A DNA stretch of 64,000 bases from Ochotona curzoniae (Eukaryota; Chordata; Mammalia; Lagomorpha; Ochotonidae): contig NW_024464918.1 in assembly GCF_017591425.1 (NCBI RefSeq), forward strand, positions 21,294,001 to 21,358,000, read 5' to 3'. Position numbers and translations under genes: made by a program. Shown piece by piece: positions 20,763 through 30,480 of the stretch. Each line of letters opens with the position of its first letter. Position 1 is the first letter of the stretch. A model generated the notes under the pieces. It was not told the origin of the DNA. It was given only the letters and a program-made list of their open reading frames with translations, and did not search any database.

Positions 20763-23734
20763 ACATACACTTTCACTTATTCATTCCAAGGTTCAAAGTT
20801 ACTGATTCCACTGGAAGTCAGGAGGGCAACCAATCTTCACTCTATCAACAGATTCTTATACTTGGCTTCCTAATTAGACTGTATCTGTCATATCTGTAAT
20901 TCCTGTGTAATTAAATTGAAATTAAACGTCAATTTACTTTAAATTGCAGAGTAATTCTATGTATACATGCCGTGCAATCTGCATTTTGTTAGGAGATGAC
21001 AACCACAACTACCAACACTCCCTCTGTGATTACACTGTGAAGGGAGGAATGTCAAGCTTGGAAAATTACAGACAAACTTAGGGCACAGGCAAGGGGGTGG
21101 GGGATCCTTCAGGTTAAGGAATGGGGGGAGCTCTCTGAAGATCTGGAAGCTCGTGCAACAGCCAGGGACAGCCCTAACTCCAGCAATAGCTGGGTCTGCA
21201 GGGGGCGGGCTATGGGAAGCCACTTTTACTACACAGCATGTTGAGGGTACACTGGCCCAGTGGTCTACATGGGGCTAGGAAGGGGGGCCATGGCCCCAGA
21301 CTGTGATGAATGTAGAGGCCACTTTGAGTCTCCCCTGGAGAATCTGACCTCTATAATGCACAAAACTGGGTATTCATTCTCCAGTTAAAATCTGCTTTCT
21401 CAGAACTCTCCTCCCCATTGATGAATCACCAACAGGCCTGTTAGTATCCACATCACCCGGGGGCATAATTGGGATGGGAACAGGGAGAGCCAGGGCAGCA
21501 GAGCACTGGGTGGTGGCGAGGTAGGTTGCCACATCGTGGCACTGGGCTCAGTCCGTGGAGATGCCCACAACACTGGGGTCAGCGCAGAACGGGCACAGGG
21601 CTGTCTCTGCTTGCCCCTTTGTTCCCTACCTCTGGGCCCACTCAGGCTATAGCCTCTCTCTCATCCTCTCTTCTTTGGCTCCCACCCTGGGGTCTCCATG
21701 TCCAGGTGGGCTTGTTTCTGAGTCTCATACCAGCCCAATCCTGGCACCGTGTGGGACGCAGGATCTTAAGCAGATGCTAACCGCTCTTCGCTCTTCTTAC
21801 CAGCACTCTCCTGACCAGGTGGCAGGGCCATGTCCAGCACTCACCATCCCTTGAGGCTCAGGACCCAGCCATGCTCTGGCAAGGAGAGGCTGAAGCTGCA
21901 GCGTGCCCTGGTATCACCGGCACAGCCAAGTGCATTTCAGAGTCAATGCTGCAAGCTCTCAGAAGCTGAGTTCTCCCACATCTAACAGGCGATGGGTGTG
22001 AACTATGTTCCTGACTACTCCACAGAGCAATTGTTAGAATAAATGGTCCCACGTACAAGAAACTGCAGAGAACAGACTTGCCCTCCACTGCCTGCCACCA
22101 CCACCATCATCCCCATCATCCCCATCATCACCATCATCGATGCTATGATCATGGCTCTTACTGTTGCATAGAAAAGATCTCCAACGCAGCCTATGGAAGT
22201 AGGGGGAACACTGCAGTCCAAACCCTCAGGGCAGGTAGAGCTTTGGACCAGGGAGGGTTGAGGTCCTGACACTACTTCCCATCTCTGGGCTCAGGGCATG
22301 CATGACCTTCACACTCAGGCTCCCTGGGGGGCTGCCCCATGACCTCAGGTGTCCCAGGCAGGACACATTAAAGGCAGAAAAGTTGTGTCCCACACCCAGC
22401 TCCAAGCCCATTCCCCTGTGTCCCACTCACACCTGTAAACCAATTTCTGTGGCTGAAGAATCTGGGGTGCTGGCTGGAACAGGCCTGCAACTCTCGCAGT
22501 CCTAGATCTGGGGCCACCCACCTACCTCTACATGGGAACCACAGGGACTGAGCAAGAAAGGGTTGCATGCCCAGGGAGCTGGGGAGAAGCCGGAGAAGCC
22601 AGGGTCAGGCAGGGATGGAATGTGTCATTAGGCGCAGCCTGGGAATAAGCAACCAGGTGGCTGAAGTTGGGAGTTTCTGGCTAAGCTGGAGAGAGGAACT
22701 TTTGAGGCTGAGAAACAGCACAGCAGGTGAGCGCCTCCTCCAAGCAGCTCAGCTCAGCTACAACTCTTTCCAAACACAGCTGAGGGCGTGGCTTTCTCCC
22801 CTGAAGCAGTATTCCTACTCTCTGCAGCATCTCCTAGGCTCTTGCCTGCTCTGCTGCCTGACCTTGAACACCGTGGCTCCATCTCAACCATCACCACCAC
22901 TGCCTTCTCTTTAACTTAGAGGCTAATGCATGCTGCCAGACCTGCTGCTAGGGAGGTGGCATTTGGCCAGCTGTGTGCTTGCCCGTCAAGCCAAGGACAT
23001 GGGTGATGCAAAACCTGCTCAGATACACCTGCCTCAGGAATTTTTAAAGCCACAGTGGCTGTCGTGTGTGTCTCTTATGTTCAGAATGTCGCAGGATTTT
23101 ACATAATGGGCCACATGGAAAAGTCAACATTTTCTTTGGCATCTGCCAAATTTCATGGAAGGATATGAAAAAATGCAACATTTTCTGTGAAAAGGAAATT
23201 GTTACAAGCCAAATAGCCCTTTTAAACAGGCCCCTGATTGCTCAAAATACGAAGCCATCCATCATCTACAATGGCCTCTTCTGTCGATCTGGCCATTCTG
23301 GAATTAAAGAGAACCCGGCTGGGTCTCTGGGCCTTTGGTTCCATGCATCATGAGCTTGGCTCCCGGCTAAGGCTGCAGCCAGGCCAACTTGGCCACTCAC
23401 AAAGCAGCACAGTGACATGCTTGTCCTTGTCTTCGTTCCTCCTGTTTGTTTCAGTCATTATTCCCCAGATGTGGGAATTTGAAATGTGAAGTGCTATATA
23501 CAGGGTTGCCTTTGCAAAGCAGTTCTCAGCTCCACCAAGGACCCCCAGGCCTCCTGCCCTAAATGCCTATGTGCCCTTGCTCATACTTGGATGTTCCAAG
23601 CCTATCCAAACAGACTATTTGGAATGTTCCATGGAACCAAAACAAGAAAATCTATCTATCTATCAAGACTTAACTTTCCCTGACAAAGAGTATCTAGTGT
23701 CAACTTTTTGGGTTTTAACATTCATATCTATTCA
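20763..23734. other. Unique non-coding sequence
   Basis: No exon or interspersed repeat is recognised apart from the short ATC-rich tract listed separately. AT-rich stretches at 20840-20960 and 23080-23260 stand out from their surroundings and are reported as candidate conserved elements. Confidence 0.45.
22094..22139. repeat. CCATCAT/CCCCATCAT simple repeat
   Basis: CACCACCACCATCATCCCC is followed by further CATCATCCCC and CATCATCAC units. It is a short imperfect triplet-based repeat that reads as poly-His in one frame. Confidence 0.9.
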
Positions 23735-24010
23735 TCTAATTTTAATTGTAAGGCACATGGAGAGAAATATATTTCCTCTGCCCATTTACTCTCTAAATAC
23801 AAACCACAGTGAGGCCTGGGCCTGACCCGCACAAGGAACCAAGGGCTAAAGAAGGGCACCCACGCGGGTGGCAGGGTCCCCTCCAGTGGCCTCCCAGAGC
23901 ATGCATCAGCAGGAGGCAGACTCAGAAGCAGCTCTGGGACTTGAACCCAGGCACTGTTCTATGGACACAGACTTTCCAAGCAGCGCCTTAACCACGTCAC
24001 AAGGCCATCC
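23735..24010 (-). mobile_element. Old CSINE, antisense
   Basis: Reversed 3'-half text is degraded. CATCAGCAGGAGGCAGACTC, GGGACTTGAACCCAGGCAC and GCGCCTTAACCACGTCACAA fit the reversed older C element (TTAGCAGGAAGCTGGATC .. GGGACTTGAACCCAGGCACT .. GCGTCTTAACCGCTGCGCCA). Confidence 0.75.
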
Positions 24011-24379
24011 CTGAAACTTACAAGCACACAAGCATTCCTCACAGTGATGCTGCCTAGGCATTATTACAAGCTATGCTGCTAGCACAGTTCCTGGTGATTA
24101 TTACATTGTTTAATTACATTCATTGTGGACGATGGACTATACTTCCATGATGCAACAGGCAAAGTTATAAGAGAAAGAAAAAAGGCAAACTTCCCAAACA
24201 CATCCGCTGGAAAACCATTCTTGGGTTTTTCCATTCCCAATCCTGCAACGTCTTCTACTACCAGTTTATTTTATCTGTGCCCAAAACAATACAAACATTT
24301 ATGTGCACCTTCTCCTTTTCCTCATTCAATACGTAGCTCAACATTATGGCAAGAGTGTAACACATAGAAAGCCTGTCTC
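24011..24379. other. Unique non-coding sequence
   Basis: Nothing recognised. It may be part of the old L1 that follows. Confidence 0.4.
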
Positions 24380-24887
24380 TCTCTTTTAATTATAGGTGAG
24401 TGGAATTCTGTTCAGAGTTGTGTCACTTTTCAATCTCGCCAGTCGCCCTATGGTGAAGAGTTAGCTTATTTCCAAACTCCTTGCTAGTTCAAACCATGCA
24501 CTACTGGCCAAAAGACAAGAAGATCCAGAGGGGGAATTTTTATAGAAATAAACCCAACGGATCAAAGTAACATTTTTTTTTTGAAATCAGGTTAACTGTT
24601 GCCAATCACCTTCCATAGAGCTGCACCAATCTACATTCCCACGGAAATGTATAGGATGACTCCTTTCTCATCCCCCCCCTTAGGCAGGCGTACACAGGCT
24701 ATTAGGAAACTGACCTTTACAACTGGAAAGGGTCAGCTCACCGTAATCTGAGCACCTCACCCATGAGCCAGCATCTTTTAGCATGCTTCTTTCAAGCCTT
24801 TTTCCTGTGATCTGATCAGTTATACTGCTATCTCCATTGGGTCATGTTTTTCTCAGTCTTACTGGTTTGGGAGAATTCTAGACTTTT
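24380..24887 (+). mobile_element. Ancient LINE-1 3' region fragment
   Basis: CCCAACGGATCAAAGTAACA, GTTGCCAATCACCTTCCATA, GAGCTGCACCAATCTACATT and CCCACGGAAATGTATAGG follow the phrase order of old mammalian L1 3' regions (GGATCAAAGGGTA .. TGCCAAATTGCTCTCCAAA .. GGTTGTACCAATTTACACTCCCACC). Downstream, GGTCATGTTTTTCTCAGTCT and GAGAATTCTAGAC resemble the next part. No coding frame survives. Confidence 0.6.
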
Positions 24888-25385
24888 CTAAATTTGAGAA
24901 GCAGAGACAGGTAGAGCTCCTAAAGGCCAGAAAAACACAGTCCAGCTCTTGCCTGTGTGTGGCAGGAACTCCCTGGCAGAGTGCAGCAGCTGGCTTCTAA
25001 CCCAGGCACTCCCAACAGCATGCAAGCATCTTTTTTAAAATATTTATTTATTTTTATTGGAAAGTCAGAAAACAGAGGAGAGACAAAGAGGAAGATCTTC
25101 TGTCCAATGATTCACTTCCCAAATGGCCACAATGGCCAGAGCTAAGCTGATCCAAAGCCAGGAGCCTCTTCCAGGTCTCCCACGTGGGTTCAGGATCCCA
25201 AGATTTTGGACCGTCTTCAACCACTTTCCCAAGCCACAAACAGGGAGCCAGATGGGAAGTGGAGCTGCCGAGATGCAAACTGACATCCATATGGGATCCC
25301 GGGCGTGCAAGGCAAGAACTTTAACCGCTAGGCTACCTTGCTGGGCTCAGAACGCAAACATCTTAACCGCTGGCAGATGACTGCT
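24888..25385 (-). mobile_element. Old CSINE interrupted by a younger CSINE
   Basis: The left part (24888-25030) carries GCAGCTGGCTTCTAACCCAG followed by GCACTCCCAACAGCATGC. The right part (25349-25385) resumes with CATCTTAACCGCTGGCAG. Read together they give the reversed older C-element order (GGACTTGAACCCAGGCACTCC .. GCATCTTAACCGCTG), so a single old copy was split by the insertion at 25031-25348. Confidence 0.7.
25031..25348 (-). mobile_element. Younger CSINE nested inside an older one
   Basis: This is a complete antisense copy. It runs from the reversed tail (TTTTTTAAAATATTTATTTA) through GAGGAAGATCTTCTGTCCAA and GCTGATCCAAAGCCAGGAGC to AGGCTACCTTGCTGGGCTC. GCAAGCATC (25022-25030) and GCAAACATC (25354-25362) match at 8 of 9 positions and flank it as the target duplication. 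Confidence 0.93.
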
Positions 25386-25749
25386 CCCTGTAGGAGATTC
25401 TTGTAGCTTAACGAAAGTAGTTCTATGTGGAGATTTTACATTAAAAATGTACCACGTATCTTTTGACTTTACTGTTTTACTCTGAAGAACACGGAGTTCC
25501 GTGTGGTGTTATCACAAGCCTCTGCTGTTGAGGATTCCGTGTCATTCAACAGGGCCTTCACAGCTGGGGACTCATGCTTCAGTTTTCATATACCAGATGA
25601 TATCATTTCAAAGGCTCATAGGTAATACTGAAAATTTGTCCCAGAAAGAGATTATTCAGATTCATGCTTGCTGGACACGTTGTGTTTACTCTGAAGCATC
25701 TGGCCTTATTTCCGGGTCTTGTGGATCCCTTCCTAAATCTGGACATCCT
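25386..25749. other. Unique non-coding sequence
   Basis: Nothing recognised. It may be 5' parts of the L2-like tail that follows. Confidence 0.4.
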
Positions 25750-25832
25750 TGAGAGCAAACACCGAGTCTTGTGATGCGTGTCACTCCAGTCATGGTCCCA
25801 AGCACAGGGCCAATGTGAGGAGCAGACATGCA
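25750..25832 (+). mobile_element. L2 or MIR3 3'-end fragment
   Basis: TGAGAGCAAACACCGAGTCT and GGTCCCAAGCACAGGGCCAA resemble the common L2/MIR3 terminal phrases (TGAGGGCAGGGACCGTGTCT .. CCCCAGCGCCTAGCACAGTGCC). It is short and diverged. Confidence 0.55.
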
Positions 25833-25935
25833 TGCCCCATCACCACTCCTGCCCCCAGCCATAGCAAGCAGCACCGAGGGCTGATCACTGGGCATTGCAG
25901 ACCCATTTCTTTGAAGCAAATAATTTAAAAATCTT

Positions 25936-26213
25936 GGGGCCAGCATTGAGGCATAGTAGGCTAAGTCACTGCCCACAATGCTAGCATCCCATATGAACCT
26001 CAATCGCAGTCCAGCTCCCTGCCTATGTGCCTGGGAAAGCAGCAGAAGGTGGTTTGAATTGAGCCCCTGCACCCATGTACAAGACCTGGATTGAGTTCCC
26101 AATTCCTGGCTTCTGCCTGGCCTGGCCCAGCCTTGACGTGAACCACGAATGGAAGATTGTTCTGTTTCTTCTCTATATATAATTCTGCCTTTTAAACAAA
26201 TCTTTTAAAAAAA
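25936..26213 (+). mobile_element. CSINE whose tail hosts another CSINE
   Basis: GGGGCCAGCATTGAGGCATA starts the element. CTAGCATCCCATATGAACC, CTGGGAAAGCAGCAGAAGG and ACAAGACCTGGATTGAGTTC follow, then AAACAAATCTTTTAAAAAAA. A second sense copy begins inside or directly after this A-tail. Confidence 0.9.
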
Positions 26214-26219
26214 TTAAGA

Positions 26220-26535
26220 GGGCCTGGCACAGTGGCCTCATGGCTAAAGTCCTTGTCTTGCATGCAACAGGATCCCATGTGGGCACCGGTTCTAATCCTG
26301 GTTGCCCCACTTTCCATCCAGCTCTCTGCCTTTAGCCTAGGAAAGCAGTAGAGGACAACCCAAAGCCTTGTGACCGTGTACTTACATGGGAGACCCAGAA
26401 GAGGCTCCTGGCTTCTGGCTTCAGATCGGCTTGGCGCCAGCCGCTTCAGCTGCTTGGTGAGTAAACCAGTAGACAAAAACTTTCTGTTTCTCCTTCTCAC
26501 TATAGATCTGACTTTCCAATTTAAAAAAAATCTTT
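26220..26535 (+). mobile_element. CSINE inserted in the tail of the preceding CSINE
   Basis: The element runs from GGCCTGGCACAGTGGCCTCA through GGTTCTAATCCTGGTTGCCC and AGATCGGCTTGGCGCCAGCC to its A-tail. TTTAAAAAAATTAAGAG occurs at 26204-26220 and at 26533-26549. At least AAAAAAATTAAGAG of this 17-base match is the target duplication. The rest could be shared tail sequence. Confidence 0.95.
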
Positions 26536-26549
26536 AAAAAAATTAAGAG

Positions 26550-27577
26550 CCATAGTCTAATTATTTTATCATTTTTATTTTTCTTTGTATATAAGTATTT
26601 TCAAATCATAATGGCAAAAAAACCCTATATACAAATATGATAAATCCTTTCTATCAGGGAAATATGAATGCATGAAATTGAGATTACCCAAAGAAACCCA
26701 GAATATCACAAATGACAAAATTTAAGGAAACACAAGGATTACTTAAGATGAACTTGCTGAGGCAAATAGAAAAAACAACGATGAGTGCCTGCTCAAAATT
26801 ATGTATGACACCCAAGTAGGAAGTCTGCTTCACGTAACGAATATGTCTCACCATGTACGGGAGGATACAGGTAAGCGTGGCTCGGCCTGGCTCACAAAAA
26901 CCACGAACCTCTTTGCACGGGCTTACACACAGGCACACATCACTTCAGAAAAAGATGATAACTAAAATACAGCTAAAAACAGCATCCCAATGCATTCCAC
27001 CCCTTTTCTATCATACTGTCGAACAAGTAGACTAGAAATGAATAAATGTACAAATTGTATAAACCTGCAGCAGAAGAGGCTGGGGAGAAATCATTTTCCA
27101 CCCTTCTGAACTCACTAGATTTCCTCCAAGGAACAGGTCCCTGCTTGGGCTTGCTGTGCCAAGGCTCGGTGCTGCCACCTCCACGTCGGGAGAGTTCACT
27201 CCCGGGAAAGGGACTGAGGTGAGGACAGTGCCTGCCTTCTGCCTCCTCTGACGTCAGCCCTCAGTCCGCTGGGGGAGCTCTCTTGGCCCCGGTCCTGTGT
27301 GCCTGTGGGGTCTGGACGAGGTGAACCCTAAAGGACTGCATGCTGTTTAGTCTAGGAAATCACATGTGTGTGTGTGGGTATGTCCAGGACAGATGAACGG
27401 TCCAAATCACGTTCACTGAGGCCCAAAGCCAGCACTACCACTGGAATCCCTGCCACTCATTTCCTCTTGTCATCTTTTTCTGGCTTTGATTCTCTTGCAG
27501 TTACAGTTAGGACTTGGGCAGTCAGAGGCGCCTTTGATCCACTGGGAATGTCCACATTACAGACCAAAGTGATTGGC
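26550..27577. other. Unique non-coding sequence
   Basis: AT-rich to about 27060, then GC-moderate. No gene or repeat is recognised. Confidence 0.45.
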
Positions 27578-27685
27578 TTCCAGCCACCTGGGGAACAGAC
27601 CAGTAGATGGAACATCTTACTCTCTGTCTCTCCTTATCTCTCTGCAATTCTTTCAAATAAAATAAATAAAATTTTTAAAAAGTTT
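27578..27685 (+). mobile_element. CSINE 3' fragment
   Basis: CAGCCACCTGGGGAACAGAC, CAGTAGATGGAACATCTTAC, a CTCT-rich stretch and TTTCAAATAAAATAAATAAA are the last third of a sense C element. The 5' part is missing, as in 5'-truncated retroposition products. Confidence 0.75.
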
Positions 27686-28040
27686 AAAAGATAGATTTTT
27701 ATACTTTCATTTGACTTTGACACAAGATATTCTCTGAAGCTCAAACTGAAATCAAAATTCAAGAGACGCAAAGACATGCAAAATGTCACATGAATAGGAT
27801 TTGAAGTCAGGGGCCTCATCCTGATATAGGATGCAGTGAAGGGCTAGGTGCTATGCACAGGCACAGCCTGGGTGCTTTGGAAGGACCATGCGGGCAGGGG
27901 GGAGACTGAGTGATCCTGAGAAGTACTCAGGCTAGATTCCCAGGGAGGCTGCCAGACTCAGTGTTTCTCAGAGACTGTAAATGCAGGATGTCAATCTGCC
28001 CTTGCTATAAACGAGCTCTGTTTAAGGAAGTGTTCTAGAA
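27686..28040. other. Unique non-coding sequence
   Basis: Nothing recognised. Confidence 0.45.
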
Positions 28041-28150
28041 CAGTGGCTCTCAAGCAGTCCATGTGTTAGAATCATCTAGAGATATTTGTACATGCAGTCT
28101 TCCAGATCCTACCTCCTTCCTCCCGATTTACAATAGCCCCAGGACTTAAA
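28041..28150 (+). mobile_element. MER5A hAT-type DNA transposon fragment
   Basis: CAGTGGCTCTCAAGCAGTCC, GTGTTAGAATCATCTAGAGA and TTCCAGATCCTACCTCC match the 5' part of MER5A (CAGTGGTTCTCAAACTTTAG .. CATCAGAATCACCTGGAG .. GGGCCCCACCCC). The element is a non-autonomous relic of the Charlie group. The second terminal repeat (reverse of CAGTGGTTCTCAA) is not found downstream, so the copy is truncated. Confidence 0.75.
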
Positions 28151-28220
28151 AACTCCGCCAAGTCAAATGTGCGTATATAAACAAGAAACCACATACACAC
28201 ATGCTCTTCATTTCTGCCAT

Positions 28221-28400
28221 GATCTCATTAAACCCTCACAATAACCTTACGGAGTAGTTCCTATCAAGTTATGCAGCAGTTATAATTTTTATATTTGTTT
28301 TTATGGACCAAGGACATAAGGTTTAAAAAGTATAAGCACCTTTTTCAAGGTCACACAGTAAGGCAACCCAAAACTAACTCCTAACCTTCAACCTGTTTCC
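28221..28400 (-). mobile_element. MIR-family SINE, antisense
   Basis: CTCATTAAACCCTCACAATA, ACCTTACGGAGTAGTTCCTA, TTTCAAGGTCACACAGTAAG and CTAACTCCTAACCTTC follow the reversed MIR order (TTTAATCCTCACAACAACCC .. GTAGGTACTATTATTATCCC .. CAAGGTCACACAGCTAGTAAG). Confidence 0.8.
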
Positions 28401-28607
28401 AAATGCAAATATGACATTCAGCGTCACGGGCTGAGACACATAAACAGCCATTGAACTTAATAATAATGCAACTTGATAACTTACGAAGAGGAAATAAGCA
28501 ATGAAAAACGGCATTCTAAAACTCAAATCATATGATATGGAGAACTGGACATTTTTATTCAACCCCTCAAAAGCTAATTCTTAGAGGAAGATAGCAACAT
28601 AGGAAGA

Positions 28608-28698
28608 TAATTAGGTAGGTAGGTGGGAGGGAAGGAAGGGAGGAAGGAAGAAGAAGAGGGAAGGAGAGAAGCAAGGAAGGAAGGGGAAAAGAAGGAGC
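28608..28698 (+). repeat. GGAA/GGAAGG polypurine repeat
   Basis: AGGTAGGTAGGTGGGAGGG leads into repeated GGAAGGAAG and GAAGAAGAAGAGGG words. It is an imperfect tetranucleotide-based tract with strong strand asymmetry. Confidence 0.92.
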
Positions 28699-29959
28699 AA
28701 TTGTCCACTTATTTAAAAGATTTACCTGCAAGAGACTTTGTATCCTGTTATTAACAAGATCTACATGCCTCCTCCCCCTCTTCAAATTCCAACAGATCAT
28801 AGGAATCGTCATGCCATTACTCATTAAGACCAGAAAAAGCTATTCCAAAGAGGCATTTTAATGTTTCCTCAGGGTATGAATCAAGTAGCCCAGAAGGTTC
28901 TTCATCTTCCTCCAACACTTTGATGCCACAGCTTCCCCTGCTGCTGATGGGCGTGACTCAAAAGTGGTACCCTACAGAGGTCTGACACATGTATCACCAA
29001 ATAAACAACCCCAACCATACACCCCAATGAAACTTAACGTTGAATATCTCTTCCACTAGAAAAAAGTGGAAACCAAAGAAAATAGTAATCCTTTTAGAGA
29101 CAAGCAAACCGCTTAGAAACGTTAGGGGTTGCTTAAAAGGAGAGGAGTAGATGACGATGAAGAAGTGAAACTATGAGTATTTGTAAAGGAAAACAAGCAT
29201 GAACATTCCATCCCAGGCTTCACTCAGCCCCGATCCACATACTTATTACAGATATGTCTGTCTGTCTACACGGTGCTAATGAAGTCAGGATACCCTTGTG
29301 ATGGCTATTTATATCACAGTGCAGCCCACGCTATGATGCTGTCCATCCAGGCATCTCTGCAGATTATCGCTCTTCTGTCTCTGTCCATCAGAATCCCTAA
29401 TGGCATTGATGGATGCTTGGGCGTTTTTAATGGGATATATCAGATGCATCACTGGATGCCAGCATCCAAATGCTTTTGCAAACTGTCCTGCTGATGGGCA
29501 CTGAGAAGCTAATGGAAAAAAATCACTCTTTGATAATAAAACATCGATGCTTGACTTTCTGGCTTGGTAATGCTTTTTCCCATCAGGCATGTCGAACAGA
29601 GGCCTGCTGCGACGTCTCCCAGTGAGATCCATGTGGTTTCCGTTGGGTAACTGAAGTCAGAAGAAGCCTGCAAATACCTAGCAGATGTGTAGGTATGTGC
29701 TCCTTGTAGGCCTTTTTTTTTGCTTTTTTAATTCAAACTCCTTGAAAGCGAAAGAAAGTGTTCTGGTTCTCTTAATTACAGGAAAGTATGAAAGATTCAC
29801 TAACTCCTTCTTTCAGTTCCTGTGTCACATAGGTCTGTCCCTCCACAGAAGGCACAGGACTGAAGCTTTAGTCCCTACAGTCCGGTAAGCGTGAAGAGCA
29901 GCACAGACGCAGTGGAAACCAGAGGCATCCTAAGTAATCAAATGCAGTCCAAGGGCTCT
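28699..29959. other. Unique non-coding sequence, candidate conserved element inside
   Basis: No repeats over more than 1.2 kb, which is unusual for this window. The part at 29265-29640 has balanced composition with several TAATGG and ATTGATGG words. Open frames on both strands (73 and 107 codons) have no domain. Confidence 0.45.
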
Positions 29960-30480
29960 GGCGAGGGTAGTTCCCCTGGAGACAGGAAGCCTCCCTCTAC
30001 AAAAGCAGGTATTTGAGCTGGATATTGAAACAGCCAACAGGGAAGAGGAGTGAAGACATTGCAGGTTGAAGGAACAGGGTGTGCACACCAGGCTGCAATT
30101 AACAATGTGGAATTCATGCTTTCTTGGAGTTCAACACCCAACATAAGGAGGGTCATGTCAGGAAGGACACCATCCATGAAACCTGTGGCAGGGTCTGTCA
30201 GCCTCTGCGGCACAATCAGAGTCTGTGACTTCTATAGGCAAGAAGGAGGTCTGTATGAAGGGGTTTTAAGCAAGCCAGTGGGCAGCTCACAGAGATGGCC
30301 AAATAGCCAGCATCCATGTGCCACACAAAGGAAGATGAATTTACTGACAGCAAAAGGTGGAATACTGGGAAATGCTCCTAAGAGGGGCTGGGAAATCAAC
30401 TCAGAGTGCTTTAAGAATAGACAGAATTGCTGTCATGGATGCTGCCAGCATGGTTACCAGCTTAGGCAAGAGGACTGATC
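29960..30480 (+). mobile_element. Possible ancient interspersed repeat, family unassigned
   Basis: CAGGTATTTGAGCTGGATAT, GAAGGAACAGGGTGTGCACA and GGGGTTTTAAGCAAGCCAGT resemble, in the right order, phrases of a widespread old mammalian repeat (GACATTTGAGCTGAGTCTTG .. GAGGGAACAGCAAGTGCAAA .. GGGTTTTAAGCAGGGGAGTG). The first of these is also the reverse of an L2 3'-end phrase. Similar text occurs near 47.1 kb and 53.9 kb. Confidence 0.4.

Noticed and set aside
20083..20899. Genes of 240, 260 and 263 codons in the three plus frames
   Set aside because: They are translations of the CA/CTGCTAC satellite, open only because the words lack stop codons.
23650..23664. An ATCT microsatellite
   Set aside because: Only three to four units (ATCTATCTATCTATC), too short to list.
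26240..26320. A tRNA gene
   Set aside because: The tRNA-like A- and B-box text belongs to the head of a CSINE, as it does in every other copy.
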